Shown: positions 7,103 through 16,146, counted from the first letter of the stretch. The stretch: 64,000 nt of DNA from Candidatus Woesearchaeota archaeon (GCA_016187465.1 JACPJQ010000002.1:224733-288732); one strand, 5' to 3'. Numbers and translations: made by a program. The notes: generated by a model from the sequence alone, not told the origin.

Positions 7103-7945
7103 GATTGGCGTAACGTAAACTTCCAGAAACGCCGCAGCAACTAGGAACCCGATTGCTATCAGAATAAGTTCTGAAAAGTCAACCATGATTGTCTGGAATT
7201 TCTGTGTTCTGAAGTGCTTTCTTATCAAAGCTGCTGAAAGTATGCCGCCCGCCAATCCGCCGTAAAAATAAGCTGCTATTTCTGGAATTCCGTGTATGGA
7301 GTATTTCAGCAGGCCAAGAGAAACAACGTGGAAGTAATTTCCTGTCTGCAGTAATCCAAGAGAGCTTGTGTAGCTGCTTATGTTTGCTCTTATAAAATTT
7401 CCTATTGCAGCGCCGATGACAGTCGCATTCCACACTAATATGAAGATTGCCCCGGCGCCGTAAATAAATGCAAACAGGATAGAAAATGCCAAAACTTTGA
7501 AATTGTTGAAGAATATTTTCCAGAATATGCTTAGGTTGAGTATGACGTGCCCCAAAACCTGGTTATTGATGGATTGAATCGTTCCTGTCTGCTTGTCAAA
7601 AAGCTGGTTGACTGTTGCTGTCGGAAGCAGTGTATACCACAAAGCGCATGCCAGTGTGATTCCTATGAACATGTACATGAAAAAAGAGATTGCCTTGTTG
7701 TGCTCCCTTAAAATCTGCATTTCACTGTCCATTAGCATGTCCTTGCTTTCCTCCAGCTTTGTCGTGTTGTAGAAGAGCGGCAGGGCTGCCATTGTTATCA
7801 TGAATACCATGATTAGGCTGGCCTGGTCCCTGAATATCCACAGCGAGATGAATATGCCTATTGAAGTGTACAGAAAGCCAAGGAAAAACATCTCCCACGG
7901 GTTTTTTTCGGCCTTGAAAGGGTTGAGCAAGTATTCAACTACCAT
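7094..7945 (-). CDS. SpoIIM (stage II sporulation protein M) family membrane protein
   Basis: 283 residues with six or seven hydrophobic segments. The N-terminal MVVEYLLNPFKAEKNPWEMF and the central GHVILNLSIFWKIFFNNFKVL plus FGAGAIF-like AFIYGAGAIFILVWN and the helix-rich HGIPEIAAYFYGGLAGG are characteristic of the SpoIIM/DUF95 family. Archaeal members are widespread but their function is not established; membrane remodelling or a permease-like role has been suggested. It is transcribed divergently from aIF2-beta, and its start lies just behind TATA-like sequences at 7962-7982. Confidence 0.75.
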   Translation of the reverse strand: MVVEYLLNPFKAEKNPWEMFFLGFLYTSIGIFISLWIFRDQASLIMVFMITMAALPLFYNTTKLEESKDMLMDSEMQILREHNKAISFFMYMFIGITLACALWYTLLPTATVNQLFDKQTGTIQSINNQVLGHVILNLSIFWKIFFNNFKVLAFSILFAFIYGAGAIFILVWNATVIGAAIGNFIRANISSYTSSLGLLQTGNYFHVVSLGLLKYSIHGIPEIAAYFYGGLAGGILSAALIRKHFRTQKFQTIMVDFSELILIAIGFLVAAAFLEVYVTPILF

Positions 7946-8002
7946 GATTATTCCCTTATATGTTTCATTTATATACTTTTATATTTTCAGTGTTTGGAAT
8001 GG

Positions 8003-8015
8003 CTATATTTATAAA
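8003..8015 (+). promoter_or_regulatory. Promoter of the aIF2-beta gene
   Basis: TATATTTATAAA (8003-8015) has its centre about 25-28 bases before the ATG at 8037, consistent with a leaderless or very short-leader transcript. G-rich GGGGGT (8021-8025) is the only Shine-Dalgarno-like sequence and would better suit the alternative ATG at 8031. Confidence 0.45.
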
Positions 8016-8036
8016 TTAATGGGGGTTTTTATGTTT

Positions 8037-8447
8037 ATGGACTACAAAGACATGCTTGAAGGCGTCAGAAAGGATCTTCCGGAGGCTGTTTTCCTCAAGG
8101 AAAGGTTTGAAATACCAAAAGTCCTTGGGCACATGCAGGGCAACCGCACAATCATCTCAAATTTCCTGCAGATAGCCTCAAGTTTAAGAAGGGATGTTAA
8201 TCATCTGCTCAAGTATGTGCTCAAGGAACTTGCCACACCTGGTGAAATAAAGAAGAGCGGAGCGTTGATTCTCGGCACAAAAGTCCCTGCCTCAAGGATT
8301 AACGAAAAGATAAGGCAGTATGCAAATGAGTTTGTTCTTTGCTTTGAATGCGGCAAGCCAGATACCACTATCGTCAGAGAAGGTGAACTGTCTTATATGA
8401 AATGCACTGCCTGCGGCGCCAAGAATTTCGTCAAGGCGAAGATTTAA
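8037..8447 (+). CDS. Translation initiation factor aIF2 beta subunit
   Basis: 136 residues. The N-terminal helix MDYKDMLEGVRKDLPE is followed by the conserved alpha-beta domain (VLGHMQGNRTIISNF, LLKYVLKELATPG) and a C-terminal zinc ribbon CFECGKPDT...CTACGAK with four Cys. It is part of the trimeric aIF2 that brings initiator Met-tRNA to the ribosome. The start at 8037 gives the family's usual length; in-frame ATGs at 8019 and 8031 are possible. It follows divergently after the SpoIIM-like gene and converges on the PolD operon. Confidence 0.93.
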   Translation: MDYKDMLEGVRKDLPEAVFLKERFEIPKVLGHMQGNRTIISNFLQIASSLRRDVNHLLKYVLKELATPGEIKKSGALILGTKVPASRINEKIRQYANEFVLCFECGKPDTTIVREGELSYMKCTACGAKNFVKAKI

Positions 8448-8478
8448 AATTTTATTTTTATTTAATTTAATTGGAGTT

Positions 8479-8585
8479 TAATCCGCCTTCGGCATAATTT
8501 GTGCTCGGCTTTCGCTTGGTAGCTGGCGAGCGAGTCTTACGAGCCTCGCATGTCACTCATTGCGCTCAAGCCTCGCCATGCATTC
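8479..8585. other. GC-rich structured spacer between convergent genes
   Basis: This stretch is far richer in G+C than the surrounding intergenic DNA. TGGCGAG (8524-8530) is the exact reverse complement of CTCGCCA (8572-8578), and several smaller GCGAG/CTCGC and GAGC/GCTC pairs lie between, so a branched hairpin can form on either strand. Placed between the ends of the aIF2-beta and PolD genes it may serve as a bidirectional terminator, or be a dispersed repeat or small RNA. No reading frame of note is present. Confidence 0.35.
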
Positions 8586-8597
8586 AATAAGATTAAA

Positions 8598-11500
8598 TTA
8601 CCCAAACCATCTTCCTAATCCTTCCTGCTTGTCCTTTTCTCTGCCAAACAATCCTTCAACCCTGTCTTTTGTCAGCAGCAATGTCTGCTTAAGATAAGGG
8701 GGGACATTGTATTTCTCAGACAGGGATATTGCAGGCTCGAGGTATTTTATTATAGCCCCTTCTGTAACTGTGAATATCAGCCTGCTGCCGCACGCAAGGC
8801 ACTTTCCAGTCAAAGGCGGCCTTCTGTATTTTTCGGTGCATTTGCTGCACCTGAACTGCTGCTGGGAAAATTTTCTTAAATTGCCCCTTATATCCCTCAG
8901 CAAATGCTTCTCAATAACAAGCCTTGCGACATCGGCTGCATCCACAGCCCTTATCTTTTCAGCTAGTTCCATTTGCCCTTTCAGCTTGTCTTCCATAGAG
9001 GGCAGTATTTTGTAAGACGAGCATCTTACACCGCCGTTTATGTTGCTTACAGGATGTGTGTAAAAAATTTTAGCGTACTGATTTTCAGAGTCCAGAATAT
9101 TCAAGAATCTGTCGACTTTCACAGCAGATGGAGACATGTATTCCTGGGTCGCTTCGTAAAATTCTATCGGGTAGCGCGGCATCACATCCAAATCAAATAT
9201 CATATCATCAACTTCTGTCGGCACGAGTATTGATGTCAGGACAAGCGGCGCATCCTGGGTTGAGCCCCTTGAATCCGGGAGGAACTGCCTTGAAAAGTTC
9301 AATAATGCGTCCATCAAAAGTGTCACTGATGCCTCATCCCCGTCGCAATCTCGCCTAGTAGCAGCATGGAACAGCGGATGCGCGTAAAATGCCTGTGTTT
9401 TTGAAAATCCTATTATCCTTCCGACAATGCCGGCAGATGTGTGCGGCGCCAAGGCAACAACCAAATGTCCTGTCAAATCTTTTTCCGTCCCAAATTTGTA
9501 GAATTTTTTTTGTTTGTATAGCAAAGCCAGCAGCTCGTCAATGAATATGCCGACATTGTATAGTATCTTGTCCGCTCCTATTTCCGGGGCATCTTCGCAT
9601 TTTGGAAGTATTATATCCTGAGGCATCATCTCCAGGACTTGGTCTGGGTCGCTCAGTTCCAAGTCATTGATGTCATGGGTATATCCCATATTTTTCAATT
9701 CATCTATTGAAGTGCCTATCTCTTTTGGTTTGAAATTAGTTATCGGAAGCTGTGTCATATCGTACCTTGTGGTGCCGTCTCTGTTGACCGGCAGGTCATA
9801 TTTTGCCCTCAGTATGCCCTTTGCAAAATGCTCCGGAATGTGATTTTTGCTTGATGTGCCCCTCACCCCTTTGATTAAATCTGGGTATTGCTGCATGTTA
9901 AGTTTTTTAAGGACGTTTTTGAAATAGCTGTTGATGTCTATGCGCTGAGTTTTGTATTGCGGCACTTCACCATGCCTGCATTTTGCATCCTGTACAGTGC
10001 CGCAGGAGCTGCAATGCCCCATTTTTTTTGTTTTTGCGTCGCATTGCTCGCATACACTGAATATTGTTTCTTTTTTGCATTTGGCGCAGAAGCGTATGGG
10101 AAATTCCGCCTCTATATATCCAAGCTCGATTGCACTTTGAAACGCCCTGGTCTTGCCGCCTTCTTTACCCACAGGGAATAAGGTATGTGGGTTGCCGTCA
10201 AGCTTCCTTACCTTCCCTTTTTCAGGCCTGCCCATCCTTGCCCCTATGAATATTCCTGACTTGTCCCTTATTTTTATTTTTGATACTGAATTGATCATAC
10301 CGAGCGCATCTTCAGATTCTATAGCTTTGTACTGCTCGCAGAAATCATTCTCGCCCAGCTTCAGCAAAACGAAAAAGATCTCAGCGTCCTCCTTTTCTAT
10401 TATGGTGTATTCGTTGTTCACAAAAATGTGCGGCGCCCCCGTCAATTCAAGCACCCTCTTTCCCACTTCGTTTCTCGGCAATACAATTTTGTTTGCGCTG
10501 CTGCCGTCAAACTCCACCCTTGCGGATGCAAACCATTTCAGCAGTTCAAGAAAATCTTCTCTCAATATTGTTTTCCAGTGATAAGTATAGTAAGGATGCA
10601 GCGGGACTTCAAGCTTCTGGCTTATCATCAAAGCTGTTGCCGGATCCGGCCTCTCGGTGAGGCATTCCTTGGTTAATTTTTCCAAATGATCCTTGTTTAT
10701 GTTGGTTAATTGCGACAGCTTGTGGTAATCCAAAGAGCCGAATAAGTTTGTTGCTGCCCTTTCGACTTCTAATGCCCACCATTCCTCACAATAGCCTGCC
10801 GGCACCAAGGTGTGCCCACGGTTAAAAAAGTCGCCATAGCTGATTAAGATATCCCCAAGGAATAGTATTTCCTTGACAGAGCTGACAAACTCCTTTGCTT
10901 TTTGCTCTGTGTCTATCCTGACTACGCTGTTGTCGTTCAGCTTCACGATAGGCCCTTCTATGCTGTCGCAAACTGTGACTGCTGTTGCCTTGCCCGGCCT
11001 TTCTACTTTCAGTTGAGTGCCTATTGCTATGTAATTATCTAGTATTATCATTGTTGCCGGATGTATTGCTGTTGCTGAATAACCAGATGTCCTGCATCTT
11101 CCATATCTCAGCCTGAACCCCCCAACAGACAAAGGATGAGTAAGCACAGGCCTTCCGCTGACTAAATCTTCTATATAGGTGTAGATGGGCATGATGCCTT
11201 TCTTTGATGTTTTTTGCTTTGCCCTTGTTTCTTTCTGCAAATGCACAAAATCCTGAAGGAATGCCCAGTGCTCAAGACCAAAATTGCCGCCCCATTTCTT
11301 AAGTTGAATCCATACCTTTGCTGCTTTCTGCGCAATGCACTCCCCCACAACAAGGCAAGGTCCGCTTCTTATTCTGTTTGTCTCTATCCTATCAAGGTCT
11401 TTATGGTTTGAAACCTCCAGATCCTCAGAGGCGTCGCCGTCAATTTGCACAGGCAGATTGCTGACCAGAAATAATATCTCTTTTTCAGTCGGCAGATATT

Positions 11501-12107
11501 GTAAGTTTGTGATTCTTTCATGATAATCGTAAAGCTCAGTCACCATCCTTTTTGCTTCTTTTTCTGTTGGATCGTAAGTGCTGTAGCCCATATTCTTTCT
11601 TATGTAATCCGCTATGACTATGCTTAAAGCCCCGGCTGTGCCTCCTGCGCTCCTTATAGGGCCGGAGTACATCAAAGCGAAGTATTCACCTCCGTCCAGC
11701 CTTCTCCTGATCTTTAATCCGACAAACCCTTCCAGAGGCGAGGCTACAACTCCAAGAGTTGAATACGCCAGCCCGACTCTGATGCCTGTTTCGATTGCCT
11801 CTTTCTCTGTCTCAAATTTGCAGAATTTTTGCTGAGATGTTTCAAGGGAAATTGTCAGCGCCACTCTCCAGTCCAATTTCCCGTAGATAGATTCGAGCTC
11901 TTTTATCCTTGCCGGTATGCCTGAATTCATTATTTGGGGGGCTGCAACACTCACAAGCCCTTCGACGCGCTCAGCCATGTTTTTGGCAAGCGGTATGTTT
12001 ACACTGTCTTCAGGGTCATAGCCCAACAACCTTGCTTTGTTCGCCATAGCATAAGCATGCTCAACTTTTCTCATTATGTCGGTTGTGTATTTGTTTTCTT
12101 TTGCCAT
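8598..12107 (-). CDS. polC: DNA polymerase D large subunit (DP2, catalytic)
   Basis: 1169 residues, within the usual length and free of inteins. The catalytic segment contains CDGDEASVTLLMDALLNFS, whose clustered Asp residues belong to the two double-psi beta-barrel active site shared with RNA polymerase. Two zinc regions are visible: CAKCKKETIFSVCEQCDAKT followed by CSSCGTV around residues 640-690, and CSKCTEKYRRPPLTGKCLAC near the C-terminus. The ATG at 12107 lies one base after the stop of the small subunit; an ATG at 12119 would overlap it. It is the third gene of the orc1-DP1-DP2 operon and encodes the main replicative polymerase. Confidence 0.97.
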   Translation of the reverse strand: MAKENKYTTDIMRKVEHAYAMANKARLLGYDPEDSVNIPLAKNMAERVEGLVSVAAPQIMNSGIPARIKELESIYGKLDWRVALTISLETSQQKFCKFETEKEAIETGIRVGLAYSTLGVVASPLEGFVGLKIRRRLDGGEYFALMYSGPIRSAGGTAGALSIVIADYIRKNMGYSTYDPTEKEAKRMVTELYDYHERITNLQYLPTEKEILFLVSNLPVQIDGDASEDLEVSNHKDLDRIETNRIRSGPCLVVGECIAQKAAKVWIQLKKWGGNFGLEHWAFLQDFVHLQKETRAKQKTSKKGIMPIYTYIEDLVSGRPVLTHPLSVGGFRLRYGRCRTSGYSATAIHPATMIILDNYIAIGTQLKVERPGKATAVTVCDSIEGPIVKLNDNSVVRIDTEQKAKEFVSSVKEILFLGDILISYGDFFNRGHTLVPAGYCEEWWALEVERAATNLFGSLDYHKLSQLTNINKDHLEKLTKECLTERPDPATALMISQKLEVPLHPYYTYHWKTILREDFLELLKWFASARVEFDGSSANKIVLPRNEVGKRVLELTGAPHIFVNNEYTIIEKEDAEIFFVLLKLGENDFCEQYKAIESEDALGMINSVSKIKIRDKSGIFIGARMGRPEKGKVRKLDGNPHTLFPVGKEGGKTRAFQSAIELGYIEAEFPIRFCAKCKKETIFSVCEQCDAKTKKMGHCSSCGTVQDAKCRHGEVPQYKTQRIDINSYFKNVLKKLNMQQYPDLIKGVRGTSSKNHIPEHFAKGILRAKYDLPVNRDGTTRYDMTQLPITNFKPKEIGTSIDELKNMGYTHDINDLELSDPDQVLEMMPQDIILPKCEDAPEIGADKILYNVGIFIDELLALLYKQKKFYKFGTEKDLTGHLVVALAPHTSAGIVGRIIGFSKTQAFYAHPLFHAATRRDCDGDEASVTLLMDALLNFSRQFLPDSRGSTQDAPLVLTSILVPTEVDDMIFDLDVMPRYPIEFYEATQEYMSPSAVKVDRFLNILDSENQYAKIFYTHPVSNINGGVRCSSYKILPSMEDKLKGQMELAEKIRAVDAADVARLVIEKHLLRDIRGNLRKFSQQQFRCSKCTEKYRRPPLTGKCLACGSRLIFTVTEGAIIKYLEPAISLSEKYNVPPYLKQTLLLTKDRVEGLFGREKDKQEGLGRWFG

Positions 12108-12108
12108 T

Positions 12109-13611
12109 TTACTGCCCAAACTTTAATATCTTGATGTCCCGTGTTTTTAGGTTTACGATTGGCACTCGGCTGGGCTCCGGATTGTGCCCTACTTTCTCCT
12201 GAAAGATTGTTTTGCCCTGCCAGCAGCTTCCGCATATCAGTGTGGTGTTCCTATAGCTGGCTGTTGCAGTTTTATGTATGTGGCCGCTAAGAAAAAAATC
12301 AGGCACTTTTTCTATGACCAAAGGGTCTTTATTTCTATCAGGAATGTATAATGTGGAAAGATGCGTCGGCGCAAAATGCCTTCTTTTCAGCAGGAATTTC
12401 ATGATTAGGTCTGCCCTGTCATAGCCGCCTTGGCTCCTTAATGAATCAACCTCTGCTACAAAATAATCGAATGAGTATCCATGATACATCATCACGTCAA
12501 AACCTGAAAAGTTGGCTGATGCGTGCACATTCACCAATGACGGGTTCGAAACCATAACAGCATTGTTGAGCTCATACATGGGCTTTGCAAAATCTTTTGA
12601 CAATGCAGGCTGCGGCTCCGAAAGCCTGAGTGCATCATGGTTGCCGGGGCATATCACCAGAGGAATGTGCTGCGGTATTTGCTTTAAAAGCTCGGCGCAT
12701 TCCCTGTATTGCTGGTAAATGTCTTTTGTCAGAAGCTCTTTGTCCTGATCCGGGTAGATTCCGCAACCGTCAACTAAGTCGCCTGCAATGAATATGTATT
12801 CCACGTTTTTTGCTATGTGCCTTTGCTGCTCGCTCCCCATGTCGCCGTTTATCCATTTCAGGAATTTCTCAAAATCCTCCGGAAGAAATTTTGATGAGCC
12901 TACGTGCAGGTCTGATAAAAACAATGCGTATTTTTCTTCCTGTATTTTTTTAAGCTCCTTGCTTGCAGGCACATCCGGCCAGATTATGCTGCCGGCAAAG
13001 ATAAAGCTGCCGACATTGACTCCCACTATGCCGATAACTTCGTCAAGAACTATATCTTTTGCCTCGTTAAACAATGTTGGTTTGTTTTTATTGACCAAAA
13101 CTTTTATCTGGCCCGTCGGATCTTCCAAAATCAAGAGCATGTTGCCGTTCTTTGTTATATGCTTGTTGCTCACTATGCCGATAATTGGGATGGTCTCCCT
13201 GTCTTTTTTTGTCAGCACCTTGCTGATTGAGATTGTGCTGTTAAGCTCCTGATGCTGCTTTAGTATTTTTTCTACTGCTTTGTACCTGTTGTTGAAGTAG
13301 TCGACAAAATCCTGAGTGTCCCTCTTTTTTGGCTCTTCCCTGTAAGAGTGCACAATGTTAATTTTTTGCTCTTTTGGAGCTTGTGTTTGGATTGGCGCTT
13401 CTTTTTTTATTTTTGCTTCTTCAATCAGTTTCCTTAGGTCCAGGTCAATCACAGCAAGCTCTTCTGCGTGTTTTGATTTTAAGGCGTCGGATATTATTGA
13501 TATTTGCTCATCGTCATTGATATCTGTTAGAAGTTCCGAGCTTATCAGCATGCCTTTTTTTAGAAAAGCGCCTATTATTTCACGTTTTTTTTTAATAAGT
13601 TCCTGCTCCAT
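12109..13611 (-). CDS. polB: DNA polymerase D small subunit (DP1, 3'-5' exonuclease)
   Basis: 500 residues. An N-terminal helical region and linker are followed by an OB fold (IIGIVSNKHITKNGNMLLILED) and a calcineurin-like phosphoesterase domain with LFLSDLHVGS, FIAGDLVDGCG, CPGNHDALRLSEP, MYHGYSFDY and SGHIHKT. All metal ligands appear intact, so proofreading activity is expected. The ATG at 13611 begins one base after the orc1 stop codon, indicating translational coupling. The C-terminus contacts DP2. Confidence 0.95.
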   Translation of the reverse strand: MEQELIKKKREIIGAFLKKGMLISSELLTDINDDEQISIISDALKSKHAEELAVIDLDLRKLIEEAKIKKEAPIQTQAPKEQKINIVHSYREEPKKRDTQDFVDYFNNRYKAVEKILKQHQELNSTISISKVLTKKDRETIPIIGIVSNKHITKNGNMLLILEDPTGQIKVLVNKNKPTLFNEAKDIVLDEVIGIVGVNVGSFIFAGSIIWPDVPASKELKKIQEEKYALFLSDLHVGSSKFLPEDFEKFLKWINGDMGSEQQRHIAKNVEYIFIAGDLVDGCGIYPDQDKELLTKDIYQQYRECAELLKQIPQHIPLVICPGNHDALRLSEPQPALSKDFAKPMYELNNAVMVSNPSLVNVHASANFSGFDVMMYHGYSFDYFVAEVDSLRSQGGYDRADLIMKFLLKRRHFAPTHLSTLYIPDRNKDPLVIEKVPDFFLSGHIHKTATASYRNTTLICGSCWQGKTIFQEKVGHNPEPSRVPIVNLKTRDIKILKFGQ

Positions 13612-13612
13612 G

Positions 13613-14818
13613 TTAAACACGTATGCTGTCTTCAAGAATATTTTTTATTTTGGACAGGACGTCCCCGTTTATTTCAAGCGAGATGTCCCTTGTCCTGCCG
13701 TACCTGCCTTTGGAGATCACCTTTGCGTTCACGAGCCCAAGCATGTCAAATTCAGAAATTATATCAGACACTCTCCTTTGGGTCAGCGTGCTTGTTTTTG
13801 TCTTGTTGCATAATGACTTGTATATCTCATAAACCTCACCTGTAAATAAGTTGTTGCCCCTGTTAGGGTGGAGCGAGAGTATTGAATAAAGCACAAGATG
13901 GTATTGTTTTGGTTGGGTTGTTATTATGTCGATAACCCTGTCCCTATCAATCTTTTCCTCTGCTTCATCGATGTGCTCAATGCCGATTTTTTTTGAGTTT
14001 TTCCTGTCGGCAGTTTCGCCCGCTACTCTGAGAAGCTCCAGTGCGCGCCTGGCATCTCCATGGTCTCTGGCTGCGTATGCCGCGCATTTTTCTATTACAC
14101 CATATTCAAGAACATCTTTGTTGAATGCCACCTCTGCCCTTTGTTTAAGGATGGCTTGTATTTGCATGGCGTTGTACGGTGGAAACACAATCTCCTCTTC
14201 AGAAAGGGATGATTTGACTCTCGGGTCAAGATTATCCACAAACATGACATCGTTTGAAACGCCTATCAATGATATTTGGGATCTTGTGTCCTCTTCATTT
14301 ATCCTTGTCAGGTTGTAAAGTGCATTGTCGCCTGTTTTGTTAACGAGCTGGTCTATCTCGTCCAGGATTAAGATGTAGTTTTGTTTTTGTTTGTTCAGTG
14401 CTTTGAAAAATAACCTGTATACCTCCTCTGTCGGCAGCCCTGTGGGCGGGATTGCCTTTCCCAATTCCCTCGCCAGCTGCGCTATCAGCCTGTACTCAGT
14501 GTCAGCGCTTCTTTTCAGTTTGCAATTGATGTACAGCACCTTTAGTGGGATGCCCTCCCTTTCAGCAATGGCTATTAATTTTTGTGTTGTGTGTTTTGTT
14601 GCTAGGGTTTTACCTGTACCGGTTTTCCCATAAATAAATAAATTTGATGGTTTGTCGCCTCGCAAAGCAGGGGCAAGGATATTGGCAATTTGTTTTGTTT
14701 GCTCCTCCCTGTACAAGATTGTTTCCGGAGCATAAGAAGATTGCAGCGCTCTTTTATCAAAAAAGACACTTTCTTTTCTTAAAAATCCCTCAAAAAATAC
14801 ATCCAACCCCCTTTCCAT
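13613..14818 (-). CDS. cdc6: Origin recognition / helicase loader protein Orc1/Cdc6
   Basis: 401 residues. AAA+ motifs are clear: Walker A IYGKTGTGKTLATK, Walker B YILILDEIDQLVNK and sensor region SLIGVSNDVMFVDNLDP, followed by a lid (HGDARRALELLRVAGE) and a C-terminal winged helix (TLTQRRVSDIISEFDMLGL). It binds ORBs and loads MCM. The start at 14818 (MERGLDVFF) is chosen because the TATA box at 14844-14853 predicts a nearly leaderless transcript there; the open frame extends to 14875 without support. The gene abuts the predicted oriC and leads the PolD operon. Confidence 0.95.
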   Translation of the reverse strand: MERGLDVFFEGFLRKESVFFDKRALQSSYAPETILYREEQTKQIANILAPALRGDKPSNLFIYGKTGTGKTLATKHTTQKLIAIAEREGIPLKVLYINCKLKRSADTEYRLIAQLARELGKAIPPTGLPTEEVYRLFFKALNKQKQNYILILDEIDQLVNKTGDNALYNLTRINEEDTRSQISLIGVSNDVMFVDNLDPRVKSSLSEEEIVFPPYNAMQIQAILKQRAEVAFNKDVLEYGVIEKCAAYAARDHGDARRALELLRVAGETADRKNSKKIGIEHIDEAEEKIDRDRVIDIITTQPKQYHLVLYSILSLHPNRGNNLFTGEVYEIYKSLCNKTKTSTLTQRRVSDIISEFDMLGLVNAKVISKGRYGRTRDISLEINGDVLSKIKNILEDSIRV

Positions 14819-14843
14819 TATAAAATTCCAAATGAAGTGTAGG

Positions 14844-14853
14844 TATTTAAATA
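14844..14853 (-). promoter_or_regulatory. Promoter of the orc1-polD operon
   Basis: TATTTAAATA is a near-perfect TATA box on the minus strand, with its centre about 30 bases before the ATG at 14818. It lies between that start and the first ORB (14870-14893), so Orc1/Cdc6 bound at the ORB could repress its own operon. Confidence 0.6.
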
Positions 14854-14869
14854 TTTCTTTTATATAGGA

Positions 14870-15021
14870 CACCACACCATTTCCTGTGGAAACTGTTGTG
14901 TTTGTGTTTTTATTATTTGTTTATATTTATTTTCTATATAGAAAAATAAAATACTCAAGTAAAAAAGACCAAATATAACAAAACAAAAAAGAAAACTTCC
15001 ACTGGAAAAAAAGGAGTCGGG
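14870..15021. other. Predicted replication origin (oriC): two inverted ORBs around an AT-rich unwinding element
   Basis: ORB 1 on the minus strand is 14870-14893 (GTTTCCACAGGAAATGG then TGTGG). ORB 2 on the plus strand is 14996-15021 (CTTCCACTGGAAAAAAAGG then AGTCGGG). Both have the TTCCAC-GGAAA dyad with a G-rich tail, and the tails point outward in opposite directions. The 100 bp between them are almost entirely A and T and hold no gene, as expected for a duplex unwinding element. Adjacency to orc1/cdc6 is typical of archaeal origins. Confidence 0.8.
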
Positions 15022-15359
15022 TTAGTGATATTTATTACTATAAAATAATAAAAAACAAAACATTTTTAAATTAAGGTGCTTAACCACACCCACCTATAAA
15101 AATAATAAGGAATTGTTATGGGTTAGTGATATTCAGCAACAAAAATATTATAGAGAATTTTGAATGTATAGTGACTTCGTCGCTGACTTCCACAATATTA
15201 CCAACCACAAAAATAATTAGGTTTTGTTGTGGTTGGCAAGATAGCCAACAACAAACAATTTATAATACCTAATTACTTTGTTGTTCGGCTATATGTGAAA
15301 GTAAAGTGGCAAAATTGGGGGTTATTCAAAGTTCTCTATAACACCTAATTACTTTGTTG
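15019..15359. repeat. Repeat-rich region between oriC and the TrmB-type regulator
   Basis: This gene-free stretch contains a 14-bp direct repeat GGGTTAGTGATATT (15019-15032 and 15120-15133). It also has a 17-bp direct repeat ACCTAATTACTTTGTTG (15267-15283 and 15343-15359), whose flanks continue to match (GGxTATAT). An inverted pair CCAACCACAA/TTGTGGTTGG is at 15201-15210 and 15227-15236. The last copy ends 16 bases before the regulator's ATG, so operator sites for autoregulation are plausible; an origin role is the alternative. Confidence 0.5.
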
Positions 15360-15374
15360 GTTGGTTATATAAAA

Positions 15375-16139
15375 ATGTTAATATTAAACACAAACGAATC
15401 GTTAAAGAAACTTGGTCTGAACAGCTATGAGCTCAGGCTCTGGACAGCTCTGCTTTCCAGAGGAGTCTCAACAGCAGGAGAGCTAAGCGACATAGCAAAC
15501 GTCCCAAGGTCAAGAAGCTATGACGTTCTTGAATCGCTTGAGAAAAAGGGCTTTGTTATGGCAAAACATGGCAAGCCAATCAGGTATGCCGCAGTCCCTC
15601 CAAACGAAGTCATTGGAAAGGTGAAAAAAAAAATCCAAGAGTACGCAAAGGGGGAAGTCAAGAAGCTGAGCGATTTAAGAAATACCACCATCATTAGCGA
15701 GCTTAGCACACTACACACACAAGGAGTTGAACTGGTGGAGCCTGCTGACCTAAGCGGTTCTTTGAGGGGAAGGCATAACCTGTACAATCATTTGGAATAT
15801 ATGCTGAAGAAAGCTGAAAAGGAGGTTGTCATATCAGTAACTGAAAAAGAGTTTTTACCCATGGTTGAATATTTCAAGCCATTATTTGGGAAGCTGAAAA
15901 AGAAAAACATCAAAATAACAATTTTAACTCAACTGAACACACAAACAAGAAAATATACCGAAAGGATAAAGCAATTTACCGAAGTAAACCATACAGACAA
16001 CAAGGCCCGCTTTTGTATTGTTGACGGAAAAGAAATGATGTTCATGGTTTTTGATTATGCTGATGTGCATCCAACTTACGATGCAGGCATATGGGCAAGC
16101 ACACAGCTTGCAAGAGACCTGGCAAATTTCTCGAATTAA
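15375..16139 (+). CDS. TrmB-family transcriptional regulator
   Basis: 254 residues. The N-terminal winged helix (LKKLGLNSYELRLWTALLSR, then AGELSDIANVPRSRSYDVLE and LEKKGFVMAKHGKPIRYAAV) is the TrmB DNA-binding domain. It is followed by a coiled-coil segment and a C-terminal PLD-like sensor half seen in TrmB proteins (EVVISVTEKEFLPMVEYF). Such proteins regulate sugar or surface genes in archaea. The ATG at 15375 is preferred to an upstream TTG. It stands alone between oriC and the archaeosortase operon; the flanking direct repeats may be its operators. Confidence 0.8.
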   Translation: MLILNTNESLKKLGLNSYELRLWTALLSRGVSTAGELSDIANVPRSRSYDVLESLEKKGFVMAKHGKPIRYAAVPPNEVIGKVKKKIQEYAKGEVKKLSDLRNTTIISELSTLHTQGVELVEPADLSGSLRGRHNLYNHLEYMLKKAEKEVVISVTEKEFLPMVEYFKPLFGKLKKKNIKITILTQLNTQTRKYTERIKQFTEVNHTDNKARFCIVDGKEMMFMVFDYADVHPTYDAGIWASTQLARDLANFSN

Positions 16140-16146
16140 CCCAACC

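Noticed and set aside
12500..12560. tRNA T-arm-like GGGTTCGAAACC
   Set aside because: It lies within the PolD small-subunit coding sequence, and no cloverleaf or acceptor stem can be formed around it.
8598..13611. Inteins in the PolD subunits or in MCM
   Set aside because: All three proteins have normal lengths, continuous family motifs and no intein splice-site blocks.
15019..15359. CRISPR array
   Set aside because: Only two copies of each short repeat, with irregular spacing and no cas gene in the window.
15241..15374. TATA-like TTATATAAAA directly before the TrmB-type ATG as its promoter
   Set aside because: It ends only 1-3 bases before the ATG, so transcription would begin inside the gene; it is more likely part of the repeated operator-like element.
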